Assembly (NCBI RefSeq): GCF_018139145.2
Contig: NC_059479.1
Location: 2,480,001 to 2,544,000 of the forward strand
Direction: 5' to 3'
Origin: Gymnogyps californianus
Taxonomy: Eukaryota; Chordata; Aves; Accipitriformes; Cathartidae
DNA length: 64,000 bases
The notes beneath the pieces were generated by a model. The model did no database searches and was not told the origin of the DNA. It was given only the letters and a program-made list of their open reading frames with translations. Position 1 is the stretch's first letter. Every line of letters begins with the position of its first letter. The position numbers and the translations under genes are program-made. This document shows positions 1 to 26,592 of this stretch, piece after piece.

Positions 1-14022
<14,022 letters not shown>

Positions 14023-14103
14023 GACTACGAAGCTTTCTTTGAAGCGCGAGAGAACAATGCAGTATATGCGTTTCTAGGCTTGACTGCACCACCTGGTTCA
14101 AAG
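14023..14103 (+). CDS. SH3BGRL: SH3BGRL coding exon 3
   Basis: This exon gives 27 residues, [20 protein letters not shown] followed by TAPPGSK, which continue the thioredoxin-like domain and are nearly identical to mammalian SH3BGRL. It joins the previous exon in phase 0 (YLG/DYEAFF) and ends at AAG before a GTAGGT donor. The acceptor is slightly unusual because the pyrimidine tract stops about 18 bases before the GAAG acceptor, with no competing AG between. An open frame runs on well past the donor, but that extension does not resemble the family and is intron. Confidence 0.96.
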
Positions 14104-17100
14104 GTAGGTGTGCACGTTTCTCACAGTAAACCACAAGCTGTATTTTACACCTTGTTCTTCTCTGCTCAAAGTAGGATATTTTATGTGTTCTGTGGTTGCC
14201 CCAACCAACCTACCTGCTGGTCTGATATTCAGTCTCCAGAGGCTAACTTTCAGGCTTCAACATCACAGCAACACGCTGTTGTTATGTGCTGGTTTATTTG
14301 GAGAATGCTGTGTTCCCTGAAGGCATCTTCCTCCCCCTCCTTCTACCAGAAAAACTCAGTGTTCAGTACAGATGCTCTTTTGGTATCCTCACTGCAGAGC
14401 CACCCTGCTCTTTTTTAAGTTAATGGAAAAGCTTTTGTTGCTTTGGAAAGAAGAGCTGGGCCAAGCTCTTCACTAGTAAGAATTACCATTGGATTTTTTT
14501 TTGTTGTTGTACACTCTGGGGACAAGTGAAAGAGCAGTTAATATTTGCACTGGAGAACGAACAAGAAATCTAGATGGAAAAAATTGTCACAAAACCAAAG
14601 AATTATTTCAATTCAGTGAAAAAACTTAGTTCATGTGAAGTTTGAAGATGAGATTTTTGTACTAGAAAATACCTTGAAACCAGAGTCACTGTTTTTGAAA
14701 TAATGTGGTCTTGCTTCAGAGTAATTTTTTCCTCCAGCTTGTTATGTGAAGCCTTGTTTTCCTTTGCCGATTATAAACTGGGTTGCTGCTTTGTGGATGC
14801 AATGGGCTGGAATTCTCCTTTTGATTCTGATAGGATAGGACAAGCCTGCTTTATACGTTTCACTTGACAGCAGCAGGATCCTCCAGGTCACTTCCAGCTT
14901 TCTTGTTCCAGTGGATAAACACACCGGTTCCTTTCAACTTCATTCGTGTAAGAGTTGAAGGTCATGCTGTGCACATCACTGAGACCTAATTTTAAAGGTG
15001 GATGATGATCCATCAGTAGTGAGCATTACAAGTTGTGGGTCAGACTGAAGCAGTTTTGGGAGCCAAACTGATTTCTAGCAGAACCTCCGCTAACGTGAAT
15101 GGTGTAGTGAGGAAAAACTCTGCCTCGTACAGAGAGTTGCAGAGAGCAAACCCTGTGATACGTGCCCCAGCATGATGCGTCGCCGGTGTCAGAGGGCCAG
15201 CTGCACACAGTGCGATAGTCATGTAAATCTTACTTAAGTTTCGTGGAACATCTGCGCAGTGCTGCACAAAAGAGTATGCAGGATGGAGCCAAGGAGTGAG
15301 GAAGCAGCCCTGAGACCACGGGACGCAGGAAAGCCCGTGCGTTTCCCCTCACGGCTGAGACGTGGGAAGCGCGGTGGTGCTGGAGAGCAGTCGCTGCCAT
15401 AATGAATCAGGTCGTCTGTCTCTATAACATTTATGAACATCGCTGCTTACTTAACCTGCCAGATTGCAGAAGCAGTCTGCATGGCTGTTAGTTGCTCTGG
15501 TGCTGTCCTAAGGGATGCTCTGATTCTGTCCTCACCTAAGGAAAAGGTCAGTTTTAAAAAGGAGAAATACAATGCAGTTGTACTCTGCTGAATTTTCATA
15601 TTGCTTGCTACAGCTTGGGGAGGCGCGTTTGAGCTGATGAAGATAACCTTTGCATAAGTGACCTTGTACCAAGTGCATTCTGCTGTTGCTCTGACTTTTG
15701 GTATCCGTCCCACAATTACATGATGTCAAATCAAGCTGATTGCCTGCTGCTGAGGAGGAGAAACTGATTTGTAGGTGCTGAAATTGGCATTTACAGCATA
15801 GCTGCACGCAGCTTGGATATAATATTGTAGTTAGTGACATTGCATCTGCGTATGTTGCTACATAAAATGGAAGCAGTCTGGGATCAACCTGTGTGCGATT
15901 GCAAGAGAGGACCTTGACAGCAAACCTCCATTAAATGTCATTATGAGAGATTTGGAAAGTTAGTTAACTCTCAACACAAAGGTCCAATATTGATGCTAAA
16001 CAAGAAGGGCTCAGAAGTGAGCATGGGAAATGCAAGTAATCATTTACTGAGCCCTGGTGGTTTGGTTTGTGCTTTGGGCACTGAGAGTACAATTGGACTT
16101 ACAAACCTTGGGAGAGGTTGGCATTCAATTTATCTTAAATATCCCTACTTCAAACAATATGGGTGGGTTTTAAAGGGAGAGGAGTTTGTGAGTTAGAGGC
16201 TGTGATTAATTATTTGAGGACTGAGAGCACACTCAGTGAGGGGCCTCGAGAGAGAAATAAGGAAAAGTATGGAAGAGGGGTAGTGTCAAACTTGAAAAGC
16301 GGAGCCTTTCCCAGGTAACTTGCAGGACGATGCCCAAGGAAATGGAGTTTGACCTTCAAGACAAAGAGGTTAGCATGTTCTTCGAGTTACTGTACCCACT
16401 TTGCTGGGGATGAGGGAAATATCAGGAATCCTCTCCAGCTTACCATTGCCTCTTTTGAAGATCAGTACTTTGTCCTCTGTTTTCTGGCAAAAAAAAAAAA
16501 AAGAGCTAGATGTCACTTCTGTAGTGCCCACGACTGGTTAATGGAGTTCTTCCAAAGCCAAGGGAACCACCTCCTCTTTCTTACCATTCAAAGAACCACT
16601 TGTCTTTTAGAGTATATCAAACATCCTTGTTTTTTCCAGGCTTTGTAGTTCTTTTTAATCTTTCCTTCATTCTTCACCTGCCTTTTCTGCCGTGAACGGA
16701 TAGGATGCCCTCGCAGGAGCAGCGCGGCTGCGCAGTGACGTCCTGGCTCCGCTCTTTGACCTGCGACGTGCGGCCAGAGGAGCAGAGCGCAGTCCGGGAG
16801 CACGGCAGACCTGAGCCAGCGGTCCGAGCAAGGCTGTTCCCACGGCCCTGAGTTAAAAGGCAGCACGATGCGAGGCGCTTGGGCAGATAGCCAGGAAAAC
16901 CAGAGTGATCCACCACGTCTAAGATAAGGGAGATATGCGTGGTACTTCCTGCCCTGCCGGCTGGCGTCACCCACTGTGTCCCCTCTCTTACGAGTCTTAC
17001 AGGCTTCTCGGAAATTCCCTTCTTAGTCCTTCCTCCTCTTGTTTTTTATTTGTTTAGCATACTGGCTCATGTTAACAATGATGCTGTTGAGTCTGTTATC

Positions 17101-18314
17101 TTCAGTATTTCTATGCAGTCACAAAAGCAAACAAGTCCGTTACATAAAAGTTGAGTTCAGCAGATGTCAAACTTTTTCCTTTAAAATAAACCACGGTGTC
17201 CACCCTGAAGTGCTGCAGGGAGAGCACTGTGACTCTGTTCATCTTGTAGGCCATGTTGCTGCTAACAGGTAATTAAATTAATCTTCAGTCAAAAGTACAC
17301 TCGTAGAAACCATCTTCAGAAAAAAATTCCTTTTGCATTTCTTCTGTTGTCATTCTGTTCCCATTTGTGACCACCTTACAAAGGCTGAAAGACGACTGAA
17401 AAATGCAGGCTGTTGTTTTTTAAGGTTCCTTCTGAAACACACTGAGAATTGTTAGAGGTCAGCTGGCACGTCTGCTAAACTGCTTTAGCTGTTCCTTCAT
17501 CTCGGAAGCTTCATGGGAATGTTTTTATGTAGCCGAAGGTCCCTCGCAGAGGTGTGGGTTGGGAGCCCTGGGCACGGAGAGCAGGCGGCAGGCAGGAGCG
17601 GTTCCCAGGGAGCGCATCCCCGCTGGCTTGCTTCCCCCCGCCGCGGGGAGCTGGGATTACTCGGCAGTGCCGGTGCCGGGACCTGCTGCCAGCCCCGGGC
17701 CGGAGCTCACCTAGGGGTCTTGGGCTGGAGCAGCTCCGAGCTGGGTCTGACTGAGGACTCGCAGGCTGCTCCCATCACCCTTCTGGGAGGCAAAAGCTAA
17801 ATGCTGGCTTTTGGTCGTTCGGTGGGGTTTAGTTCAGAAAGGAAATTGCGTCTCTACTGAGACCTCCTTTTTTTTTTTTTTTCCTTTTTTTTTTTTGATG
17901 TGGAGTCTTCTATTAATTAAGAATTCTTTTTCCATTTTAACCATAGTTCTTCAAATATTCTTTGATCTCTAAATAGTTCTTGTGTCCTAACAGGAAATGA
18001 GGGATAACTCATTATATCTGATCTTTTGTTTTAAACTTTTATGGTCAAAACTGGCCATGGGCACAGGTTGGAATATTCCTGCAGGTCCTACCTGAGCTAG
18101 CTCAGAATTGGAGTTAAAGCCAGCACCGTATGGGACTTGTTTTATAATGTTATTGTAGGCAGCGGGGACTCTCTTCTTGAGTTGGGTTCAGTGCTGCTCA
18201 CTTCTTAATCACATACTGCTGCAGTTTTTGTTATGTCGTATGCTACCACAGGTATGTGTAAGTTGTCACCTTTCATAAAGTACTAATATGTGTAATTCTC
18301 TTCTGCTGTTTCAG
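14104..18314 (+). other. SH3BGRL intron 3
   Basis: Intron before the last coding exon. Two GC-rich, CpG-containing patches occur at about 16690-16930 (with a TGACGTC CRE-like site at 16736-16742) and about 17560-17760. Long T-runs lie near 17868-17896. I could not assign a function to the patches. Confidence 0.8.
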
Positions 18315-18347
18315 GAAGCTGAAGCACTGGCAAAGCAGCAAGCATGA
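18315..18347 (+). CDS. SH3BGRL: SH3BGRL last coding exon and stop
   Basis: Ten codons, EAEALAKQQA, and a TGA stop (18345-18347) complete SH3BGRL. The family ends in EAEVQAKQQA in mammals (from memory). The acceptor is TTTCAG. The exon is too short to appear as an open frame of its own and was found by following the conserved C-terminus. Together the three exons give 99 of the roughly 114 residues. Confidence 0.95.
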   Translation, partial: EAEALAKQQA

Positions 18348-21160
18348 ATTTCAACTGCCTTAAATGTTCTGTAAAGGGAATTTCCGCAGCTTTTTATAAA
18401 ATAGTACAATTGTCTCTGCTTCAAGAAATATAGATGTGATTTCTAACATTTGATTGGTGCTTGCAGCATTCACCGTACATAATACAAATTTGAACACAAG
18501 ATGAAAATGTGAACATAAAGGTAGAGAGCACGGTGTGTATTATTACAAAGTTGGAAGCATAGGAAACTGAAGCAATTAGACATGAATGATTTTCACGTAG
18601 TTTAAACTGTCTTGGCAATTCGTCCATTTTGTGTAAACTTCAAGAAACTATTTTAGTACTAATAATACAGATGGGGTTATACCTAGAGATCCAACTATTT
18701 AAAATATGGAAAACAAGCAACAGCATCTAAAACCTTGTCAGATACTAACTTCAGTGCCTGAGTTGCCTCAAAAATGTTACTGAATTACACAGTAATTTTT
18801 CAGTGTCTTTTCCGGTTTCAGATGAAATTGTAGGTGGTATTGTGTAGTATAGCCATTGTAGTCACTTTTGAAAGTTGTGTTTGTTCTTTTGTAGAATGGT
18901 TATTTAAGATTTGTATTGTAACACACTGTACAGATGATAAAAAAAAATGCCATGTATTTCTCATTTAAGTGATCCGTGTGGGCTCTTTTGACAAAGAAAA
19001 AGGGATTTGGGCAATGGGCAGCCTTTCCATTGGCAAGTGCATCACACAGCTGCCTCGGCATGGCTCGATTACGTGTCTGTGCGCAAGATTCAGCGCACCT
19101 CAGTGACGTATGCGCTAATTCCCAGGCAACCTTGCAAATAAGCCAAAACGGCCAGAAATGGCATTTCCTTACCTGTGTAAGGGTGAAAGCCTTTAATGTA
19201 TTTCTCTACAAAAATACCAGTTCACACTGCTTAGAGCATTAGGCATCTTACTGCATGTTCAAGTAGTCATTAGATTCATATCGTATTTTTTCAAATGAGG
19301 AAATAAATGTTTGAATAGCAAGAACTATTGTAATTAAGCAAGACTTTTTTTTTTAAGGTTTAAAAACTTTTTTTCCATTGTTACTGCCATATCATGAAGC
19401 TATTACAGGAATTGCAAATCTATTAGTGTGTCTTGTATTGGTGAATTTACCACGTGCAATATTAACCTGTCTGTTCTCCCAGTGCTCATGAGATAGTCTG
19501 CATTTCTTGGTCATATTCTGCAAAAATACAAATAATTACAAATGCCCTGAAGCATAAGAAACAGGTTTTAAAAGCATGTGGGTAATTTAAAATGCATTTT
19601 GCACCACATAATGTACTTATTCCCCAAAAGCATCGAAAGACAGTAAGAAAGATAATTAGTCCTTGCTATAGTTAGAGGATCATTCTAATAGCTCTGCACA
19701 GACACATTTTGATTTTCTTTGCTTTATGAAGACAGAGAAGCAGGTGGTACAGATCAGCAAAAGGCTGCAGCACATCGCCACGCGGTTATTTTACACTGGT
19801 GCTGTAAAATGTATGCAGTGCTTTTAAAATACTTTCTGAAACAGATTACACTTCATAGTTTTGAAGTCTGAAATTAGGAACAGGATAAAAGTAAACACTT
19901 AGGTTTACAAAGATGTTCTAAAGTGCAGTAATTAAATACTTCCCTCACAATTTCTTTGGGGCTTTTGTTCAGCTCACTAGAACTGATGATTTTGTCAACA
20001 TCTGTTAAAAGAGAAACGCAGCTAGTTGCTTTGGTTGGAGAGCAGCTCTGCGTCTAGACAGCTCATGATGAAACTTCCACAGACGTCCAAGTGAGCAGGA
20101 TCTAGCATGGAGCCAAGTTAGTTAAAATGACATTTAATTCTTGTTTTATCTTTTCTGATGTGGGAGCCTGGGAGTCGGTTTGAAGCTTGTGCTTACAAAA
20201 GCAAGCGCAGTATCAAAAGGCATCGGGATAGATTAATGTTGCCTCACCTTCAAGATTAACACACGCATTTGTGCTTTTTCATTAACAGGCATTATCAGTA
20301 ATTACTGAAATTTTGTGAGATTTATTTTTAAGATCTTTTGGGGATGGAAGCTGGGTTACGTTTTAAATCCAGCGTCTGATTTTTGTCGTTCACTATGATT
20401 TCATCTTTCTGAACCGAGGTGATTTTTCTTTCTTAATATTGGCATAATCTTACTCTGTGTCTAAACTAGTGGTCAAGTTTTTGAGAAAGTATGTAAGAAT
20501 ACTAAGTGAAGTCTTGCGAAGAAAGTGGAATTTGACACACAAGTCACTATACTCATGCCAATTTGCTGCGTTTCCTGGGTAAGGAAAGTATGGTGTAAGT
20601 TTTGTGAATTACAGTCATTATTTTGGAGAAGCTGTAATTGAAAGCCGCTGCCAAATTCTGTCAGTTCAGCGACCCAAAACATACTGAAACGAGGTCAACC
20701 TCTGTTTCTGACGGTCAAGAAAATTGCCAAGTTTAAGAAAGCAAAGTCACTTCCCTCGTCTGGTCCCCCACCGTTGCCATATGGTAGCGTTCAAACTCTT
20801 ATCAGCATTCCTAAGAAAGCTCTGTTGAGACAGACTGAATTATTTCTTTGTCTGGGGAACAAGGCACCAACACAAACTGAAGAATACCGAAAATATCTCT
20901 TTGTTGTGGGACTGCGCGTAAAACTTGCATTCATTTTGATGCAGATACCTTGCACGAATTTAGGAGTGCCAGGAATCTGTTGCCTATATGCATTTTCTGT
21001 TTCCATACCTGTGCTACGTTAATGATGGGCACAAGAACTGAATTTGCTCATTTCTTTATTTTGTTTTTCCTATGTAGAAGGCAGGCGTTGAGGATTTAAC
21101 CTGTATATTAACCATTCCTGTATCATTCCAATAAAATTGTTTTAGAATGCTTTCTCACAC
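18348..21160 (+). other. SH3BGRL: SH3BGRL 3' untranslated region (end uncertain)
   Basis: AT-rich sequence without a coding signal follows the SH3BGRL stop. Two AATAAA signals could end the transcript, one at 19302-19307 (3'UTR near 1 kb) and one at 21130-21135 (near 2.8 kb). The second is followed by T- and GT-rich sequence and looks stronger. A third AATAAA at 22297-22302 is possible. The 3' boundary given here assumes the second signal. Confidence 0.55.
21130..21135 (+). terminator. SH3BGRL: Candidate SH3BGRL polyadenylation signal
   Basis: A canonical AATAAA lies about 2.8 kb after the SH3BGRL stop, followed within 50 bases by T/GT-rich sequence (TTGACTTGTCTGCATGTTTT) typical of a cleavage region. 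An upstream AATAAA at 19302 may give a shorter isoform. Confidence 0.5.
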
Positions 21161-24029
21161 GATTGACTTGTCTGCATGTTTTGTTCACGGTTTGAAGTGG
21201 TCCCATAAGTTGAAAGAAGTGGAGTTTTCAAATGGAAATACTGCTCTTTAAAAGTACAGGATCTGTGCAACAAAGTGAACGTAAAGCATCCACTGCTGCT
21301 GCATGTCAAGTCTGTTGGGTTGCATTTCTCACCTGTTGCAACTAATGGGTTTTAATTACTTAGGATACACCTACCCGAAATAGGCTTTGGAGGTTTTTGG
21401 GGTGTTAGGAGAGCGCTGAATACACGTCCTAATTAACCTGCTTTCCCATTCTCTCCCCAAGGCAGGTACAAATCGAAAGCGGACAGGGCCGATCAGCTTC
21501 ACCCCGTGCCTGCAGAGCTTGCCAAGCAGTCTCGGTGGCTTTTTTTGCAATGTGTAATTATTAGCTTTGTGCTGCTCGCAGCAGGGGAACGATGTTATTT
21601 AATATTTGTGTTGCCAGAGGGTGGGGTGGGATAAACTTTTAAACTAAAACTATTCCCTTTTACCTTCTCTATTTGCCTGGTAGATCCAGCAGGTATATTC
21701 TTTTAAGCCTTACAACGCTGAAGTTTTGCACCACCTAGAAGATCTTCTGTAGAGCTACAGAAGATGCATTCTCAGCCCCTAAACTGCACTAGGATTTGCC
21801 CAAATCCCAGACTTCAGTTCACATCCTCTGAAGGAAACCAGTAACTTAATTCTTTAAAGAGTGGTTTGCGAGAAGGCTGCTTGCTTGCCATTTATAGGAT
21901 CAAGCTTTTTCTGTCTGAACAACTAAAGCACAACCGAGAACCGTCGAGTTACACTGATGTCTTTTAATGGTGTTCATTGCTTTTGTCTCAGACTTACTTG
22001 CCCTTCTTTAGCGTCTTAAAAAATGGTCCATAATGTAAGATAGGGAAAGGGGCTTTGATGGCATTTTGAAATGACAATGAATCTCATTTACTTTCCCTGT
22101 ATATACACTTCACTTGTAAAACCCAGAAAAACCTCTGGTTTTCTCATTTGTTTATAAAAAGTCTTAAAAACCCAAATTGTTATTCATTAATGTAAAACTC
22201 AATACAAATAGTTTTCAAAGATCTGTTTAAAAAACAAGCTGCATGTGCGCCTATAATGTTTACGCTGTTTCGGGTTACAATGGTGTGCACTGTAATAATA
22301 AACTTTTCTACCAATTAATGTGGTATTTTATTCATTTCTCATTTAATATTCTTAATCTGTATGTCATGGAAAATTCTGTAAAGTCTGATGATATCATTCA
22401 GCGCGTGTTGCACATATTTCAAATACCAGGAATGTCTTGCAATACAAATTTGAGGTGTGCATGGTGGAGATAGGTGCCTGCTAGTCCCTAACTGAAGGGC
22501 CTTCATTCAGAGAGTCAGTTCAGGTTAACTTCACAAAGACAAAGCCCAGAACGGGTTAACTTGAGGTACAGTTGCAGTCAGGAGAAGCAGGTGAGTAAAT
22601 GAGTGGCTCCTGAGCAGCTCAGTTACTGGTAAGAGACTGTGTGTGTATGTGTATACATACTGTATATAAAGACCTGTTCTGTGTCTTGGTTTTCCTTTTT
22701 TTTTTTTTTTTAAGAGAAAAAGATATTGGCTAGTCCTGTGCACTCAGGCCCACTAATGGAGAAATGCAAGAAATAAGACTTACCGAGAACAATGTAATTA
22801 AGTTTTTTTCAAAGGACTAATTTAAGTCCATTAACGCAATAGATTCAGACTGATCAGTAAGCTGTGTTAAGAACTTTATCAGAGCTCATCTCTCCTGTGT
22901 TTTCCCCATTATGGTGACAGAATTTTAATAGCCAATTTAAAAAGCAACTGAGACAACTCATTACCTGGGAACAAGCCATTAAGCTTTCCTGACTTAGTAT
23001 TTCCTGACTGAAGTGCCTTCCTCTTTTGCCAGTCTTGCATGTTCAGGGTTTCTTGGTGATGTAAATACAAGAGTGGGAAAGTGTATATGATACTGCCTAG
23101 AGAGAGGTGTTCTGTGACCACATTTCCCCACCTCGTCCCCAGCCTCTGATGTCGAGCTGATTCAAGGTGTAAGGGGAAAATGAAGGCATTTCCTTATTGC
23201 TCATATCCGTGTAGCCCATTCCAGATCTGAGTACTGGCATTGCACTTCTTCCAGTCCACATTCCTTTTTTTTTTTTCCCCTTTCTCACAGAGATCATGAC
23301 AGCATCTGCACTTGTTCTGGAAATGGATTACACTTGACACAGAAACAAAATGACCCCTGAAGCCCATCTGAATAGATCAGGTAGCACTACCTACACAAAA
23401 TAATCCCCCTCTACAAATAAATAATTACCAAGTAATTATTTTTTAGTGAGTTTCCCGCAAAAGTATTCTGCGATTTGTCCATATTATGTGATCTTGGTAG
23501 AATGTTTTCGATTGAAAAGTTCATTATTAACGATTTTGAAAAGTTTATTATTAACAATTTTGAACTGTGTTGGTAAACTGTTGGAAAAACTTTGGGAAAT
23601 GCAAAAGGATTCTAAAAGTCATCTTAAGGTGATGAAGAAGAAATTGCTGTCTTGCTACAGGAGGCGAGCACTGTGTCATAGTAAGTACCGAGTAGTCTGA
23701 GTGTTCGAGTATGCAAGATACATGTATTTAGTATGTTGCATTCATGAAGTATCAAAATTGGTGCTGTATACATGAATTCCTTCTCTCACAGGTTTGTCTA
23801 TTGAAGACATCTTCAGGAACTTGGAGACTTCTTCCTTTTCAGTTGCTTGGAATAACATCTCCAAATCCTTAAAAAGGAAACCAGCAACGTCATTAATATA
23901 CTGTCAACTGCCATATAATTCCCGCCTGACTTCGATTCCTTTTTGAGTCCTTTCCCAGCACGTAGGGCAAGGTATTTTTTGCTGATGCAAAGAGAACTTG
24001 ATCAGATACACGGTTTGTAACCACGAACG
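21161..24029. other. Intergenic stretch, SH3BGRL to CpG island
   Basis: AT-rich sequence with a near-perfect 24-base tandem duplication at 23514-23561. On the minus strand a 78-base segment (23790-23867) is flanked by a good acceptor and donor and is open in one frame; it is listed as a finding because its product is not recognised. No other gene is supported. Confidence 0.6.
23514..23561 (+). repeat. 24-bp tandem duplication
   Basis: Two adjacent 24-base units (23514-23537 and 23538-23561), each of the form GAAAAGT-T-ATTATTAAC-ATTTT, differ at only two positions. Confidence 0.9.
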
Positions 24030-25090
24030 TGGCATTAAATCCCCGTTAACTCCGGTGACGCCCCGGGCCGAGCCCACGGACGGTAACCCCCTGCAACGAC
24101 AGGCGCAGCGGCTCCCAGCACGCTTCACTCCCGCCTCCCTCAGCTGACGGCCGGTGCAAGGACAAGGCAGGCGGCGGGATGGGGCAGGCCCCGGGGCGGC
24201 GGGGTCCAGGCCCGCGGCTCTGCCCTTCCTCCGCCGTACCCACCGCCGCCGACTACCGGGGGCGGCATCCCGCGGGGGCCGCCCGCCGCCTCCGGCCCTC
24301 GCTCACCGACACGCCGAGTAACTCGTCCCGCAGCCCGTTAACGCCCAACCCCGGGTGCCTGCGGCCTGCCTCTGCCCCGCCTGCCGTGCGGGAGGCAGCC
24401 GAGGGGCCGCCGCCAGGGCCGGGGGCTCGGCCCGACCCCCGCTTACCTGCCCGGGCCCGGCCACGCCGGTGTAACAGACCCTAATGGCGCCCACCGCCCC
24501 TCACCGGCCGCTGCCTCCTGCCGTTGCTGCGGCAACCAACCGCCACACAGCGACCGAGGCGAGCCTGCCCCGCCTTTCCGATTGGGCATTCCTCTTGTCA
24601 GTCAACGTGAGGTCCCGCCCCCGCGGTGCTTGGGCCCGGCAGCCTGAGGCGGCCTGAGGGGAGCGGCGGGGCGGTGGGTGCCGAGGGGTGGTCAGCATCG
24701 CGGGCAGCCCTGCCCTGCGTGAGGCGAGCCGGGAGCCCGGCACCCCTGCTAGTAGAGCCCATCGCACCAGCAAACGGCCCCACCGCCACAAACCGCAGCC
24801 GGAGCCCTCCCGGTCCTTTCTGCAGCCTTCTCCCGGGAACGGCCCGGCCGGGCCCAGGCCGCTTCTCTCCCGTCAGGGCTGGGGCTCGTCCCCGGGCGCC
24901 TCAGCCTGCCGCCATGGTCCCGCCCGCCAGCTCTGGGCCCGGGGGCCTGCTCTGGGTGTCCGTTCTGGGCTGCGGGCTGACCTCTCCTCTGATCCAGCCT
25001 CACCGGTTGCCTTTGCTCCCCTGCCGCCTCCCCGTGCCTCCTCTCCGCCGCTTCCTTAGGTTTAAAAAAATGCTTCGGCATCCCAGAAAC
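24030..25090. promoter_or_regulatory. CpG-island promoter, probably bidirectional
   Basis: About 1 kb of very GC- and CpG-rich sequence stands out from the AT-rich surroundings. It contains GC boxes (CCCGCCCC near 24615), an inverted CCAAT box (ATTGG at 24581-24585) and a palindromic RFX-type X-box, GTTGCTGCGGCAAC, at 24523-24536. A + strand splice donor (AAC/GTGAGT) at 25090/25091 could end a noncoding first exon of the TASL-like gene 4.3 kb downstream. A minus-strand donor (CAG/GTAAGC) at 24447/24446 is well placed for a divergent transcript, since the CCAAT box and X-box lie just upstream of it in that direction. Promoter function is inferred from composition and motifs. Confidence 0.75.
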
Positions 25091-25852
25091 GTGAGTGCCT
25101 TTCAGCTGCGAAAAGACCCGCGTAGGCGTGTGCTCCCAGGTTCGTGGGGGTCATTTTCTGGAGCCGGGAGGTGGCAGCGGAGAGACGCGGGTTTGCCGTG
25201 GGTTTTGTTCAGTCTGGCAGGAGAGGCGTCCCCAAAGGGGTGGAACATCTGTTGGGGTACGTGGGGAGCTGTTGTGCAAGGAGGTGTTTGAAAACTGGAA
25301 GAAGTTGGGGTGGTTAAGATGAGGTACTGCTGGTTTAAACGGAAAACAAAAGGCTTGCAACAGCTACGCTTGGAAAAAAAACAGTTGATGTAGTCAACTT
25401 CTATTTCACGTTTATATGCACATAAAATACATAGTCTGGGCTGAAATAAGGGACTTTGTTTGCATGCTGCTATAGTTCATGTAATATGATAATTGTGTAT
25501 GGTAATACACAATGCTGTATTATTTATTTTTTCTATATATGAATGATATAGTCAAATTTATTTTTCTTTCTTTCCACATTCTGCTTTAAGTTTAGCCTCG
25601 GGATTCAGACGTACTTGTCTTGCTGACTGTTTCCTCTAACTGCAACCTGTTTTCAGCTTCTGAAATAACTTTGGTTCTATCTTGTTCTGATTTTATTTTT
25701 GTAAATGTAAGGGGTTTTTTTTGGTATGATCTGATTGTTAGAAATATATTCATTTCCTTGGATATCGATGCATTTGACACCAGCATACAACTGAAAAGTG
25801 ACTTGTTTTTAATCACTCAAGACTAATTACCTAACTTGATTTCTTCCTATCC

Positions 25853-25868
25853 CTCTCTCTCTCTCTCT
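25853..25868. repeat. (CT)8 microsatellite
   Basis: Eight CT dinucleotides in the presumed 5' intron of the TASL-like gene. Confidence 0.9.
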
Positions 25869-26542
25869 GTTACTTTTATGTTTTGTTGAAACCGCCGCAC
25901 AAAAAAATACAGCTGCAGCTGGCACGAATTACAAGCTCAGTGAAGAAGGCAAGGTTTAAAACGAGCTGGAATTTGAACCACCCTGTTTCCTGCCCTCCAA
26001 GACTGGGGACAGGAGTGCTCTGTTGAAGTCACAACCACATCTACCGTGCAGAAATTAGTCACGTAAGATGATTAAAAATAAAGTAATTTTAAACAGCTTA
26101 TAATATGAAATGAGTTTTATATAAATTTAGTGGGAATAAAAATAGCTTTCGTTGTGCCTCCATAAAAAGTCTGGAGTCTTTTGTGCAATACAGGTGGTAA
26201 GGAGGGAAGAGGAATAATTTTAAAGAGGCTCCATTGGACCTACATGGTCATAGTTACTTCAAACCTTACATTAATTCATTTCTAAGGCACATCGTTATTT
26301 TACTGCCAAAACATGTTGTATGATGGGTTGCAATCAATATGTTGCTGTAATGTTATCTTTACGCTCTAGTTTTATTTTACATTTGTGTCTCACTCCTATC
26401 ATTACACCAAACAGTGTCTTTTTAAGATCTTTTGTCTAGTACTTGGATGAGATTCAGCTTCTGATTTTTTTAATCTTCTGAGAAAAAGGAAATTTAGCAA
26501 AGGCATCAATAGAAAACTATTCAAACAGTCTGAGGACTGGAT

Positions 26543-26592
26543 CTAGTGGCTCAGTGGACTAGTGGCTCTAGTGGACTAGCGTGGCTCAGTGC
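26543..26592. repeat. Imperfect three-copy 16-17 bp repeat
   Basis: Three adjacent units of the form CTAG(C)TGGCTC-AGTGG (26543-26558, 26559-26575, 26576-26592) carry small differences and one-base insertions. Confidence 0.8.

Noticed and set aside
23097..23297. Minus-strand open frame containing GYTDMSNKEMPSFSPYTL
   Set aside because: It looks plausible by composition, but no acceptor precedes it (a purine run instead) and I recognise no family. Not enough to call an exon.
24626..25291. 221-codon open frame on the + strand in the CpG island
   Set aside because: GC-rich sequence lacks stop codons by composition; open frames occur on both strands here, none resembles a protein family, and a splice donor sits inside it.
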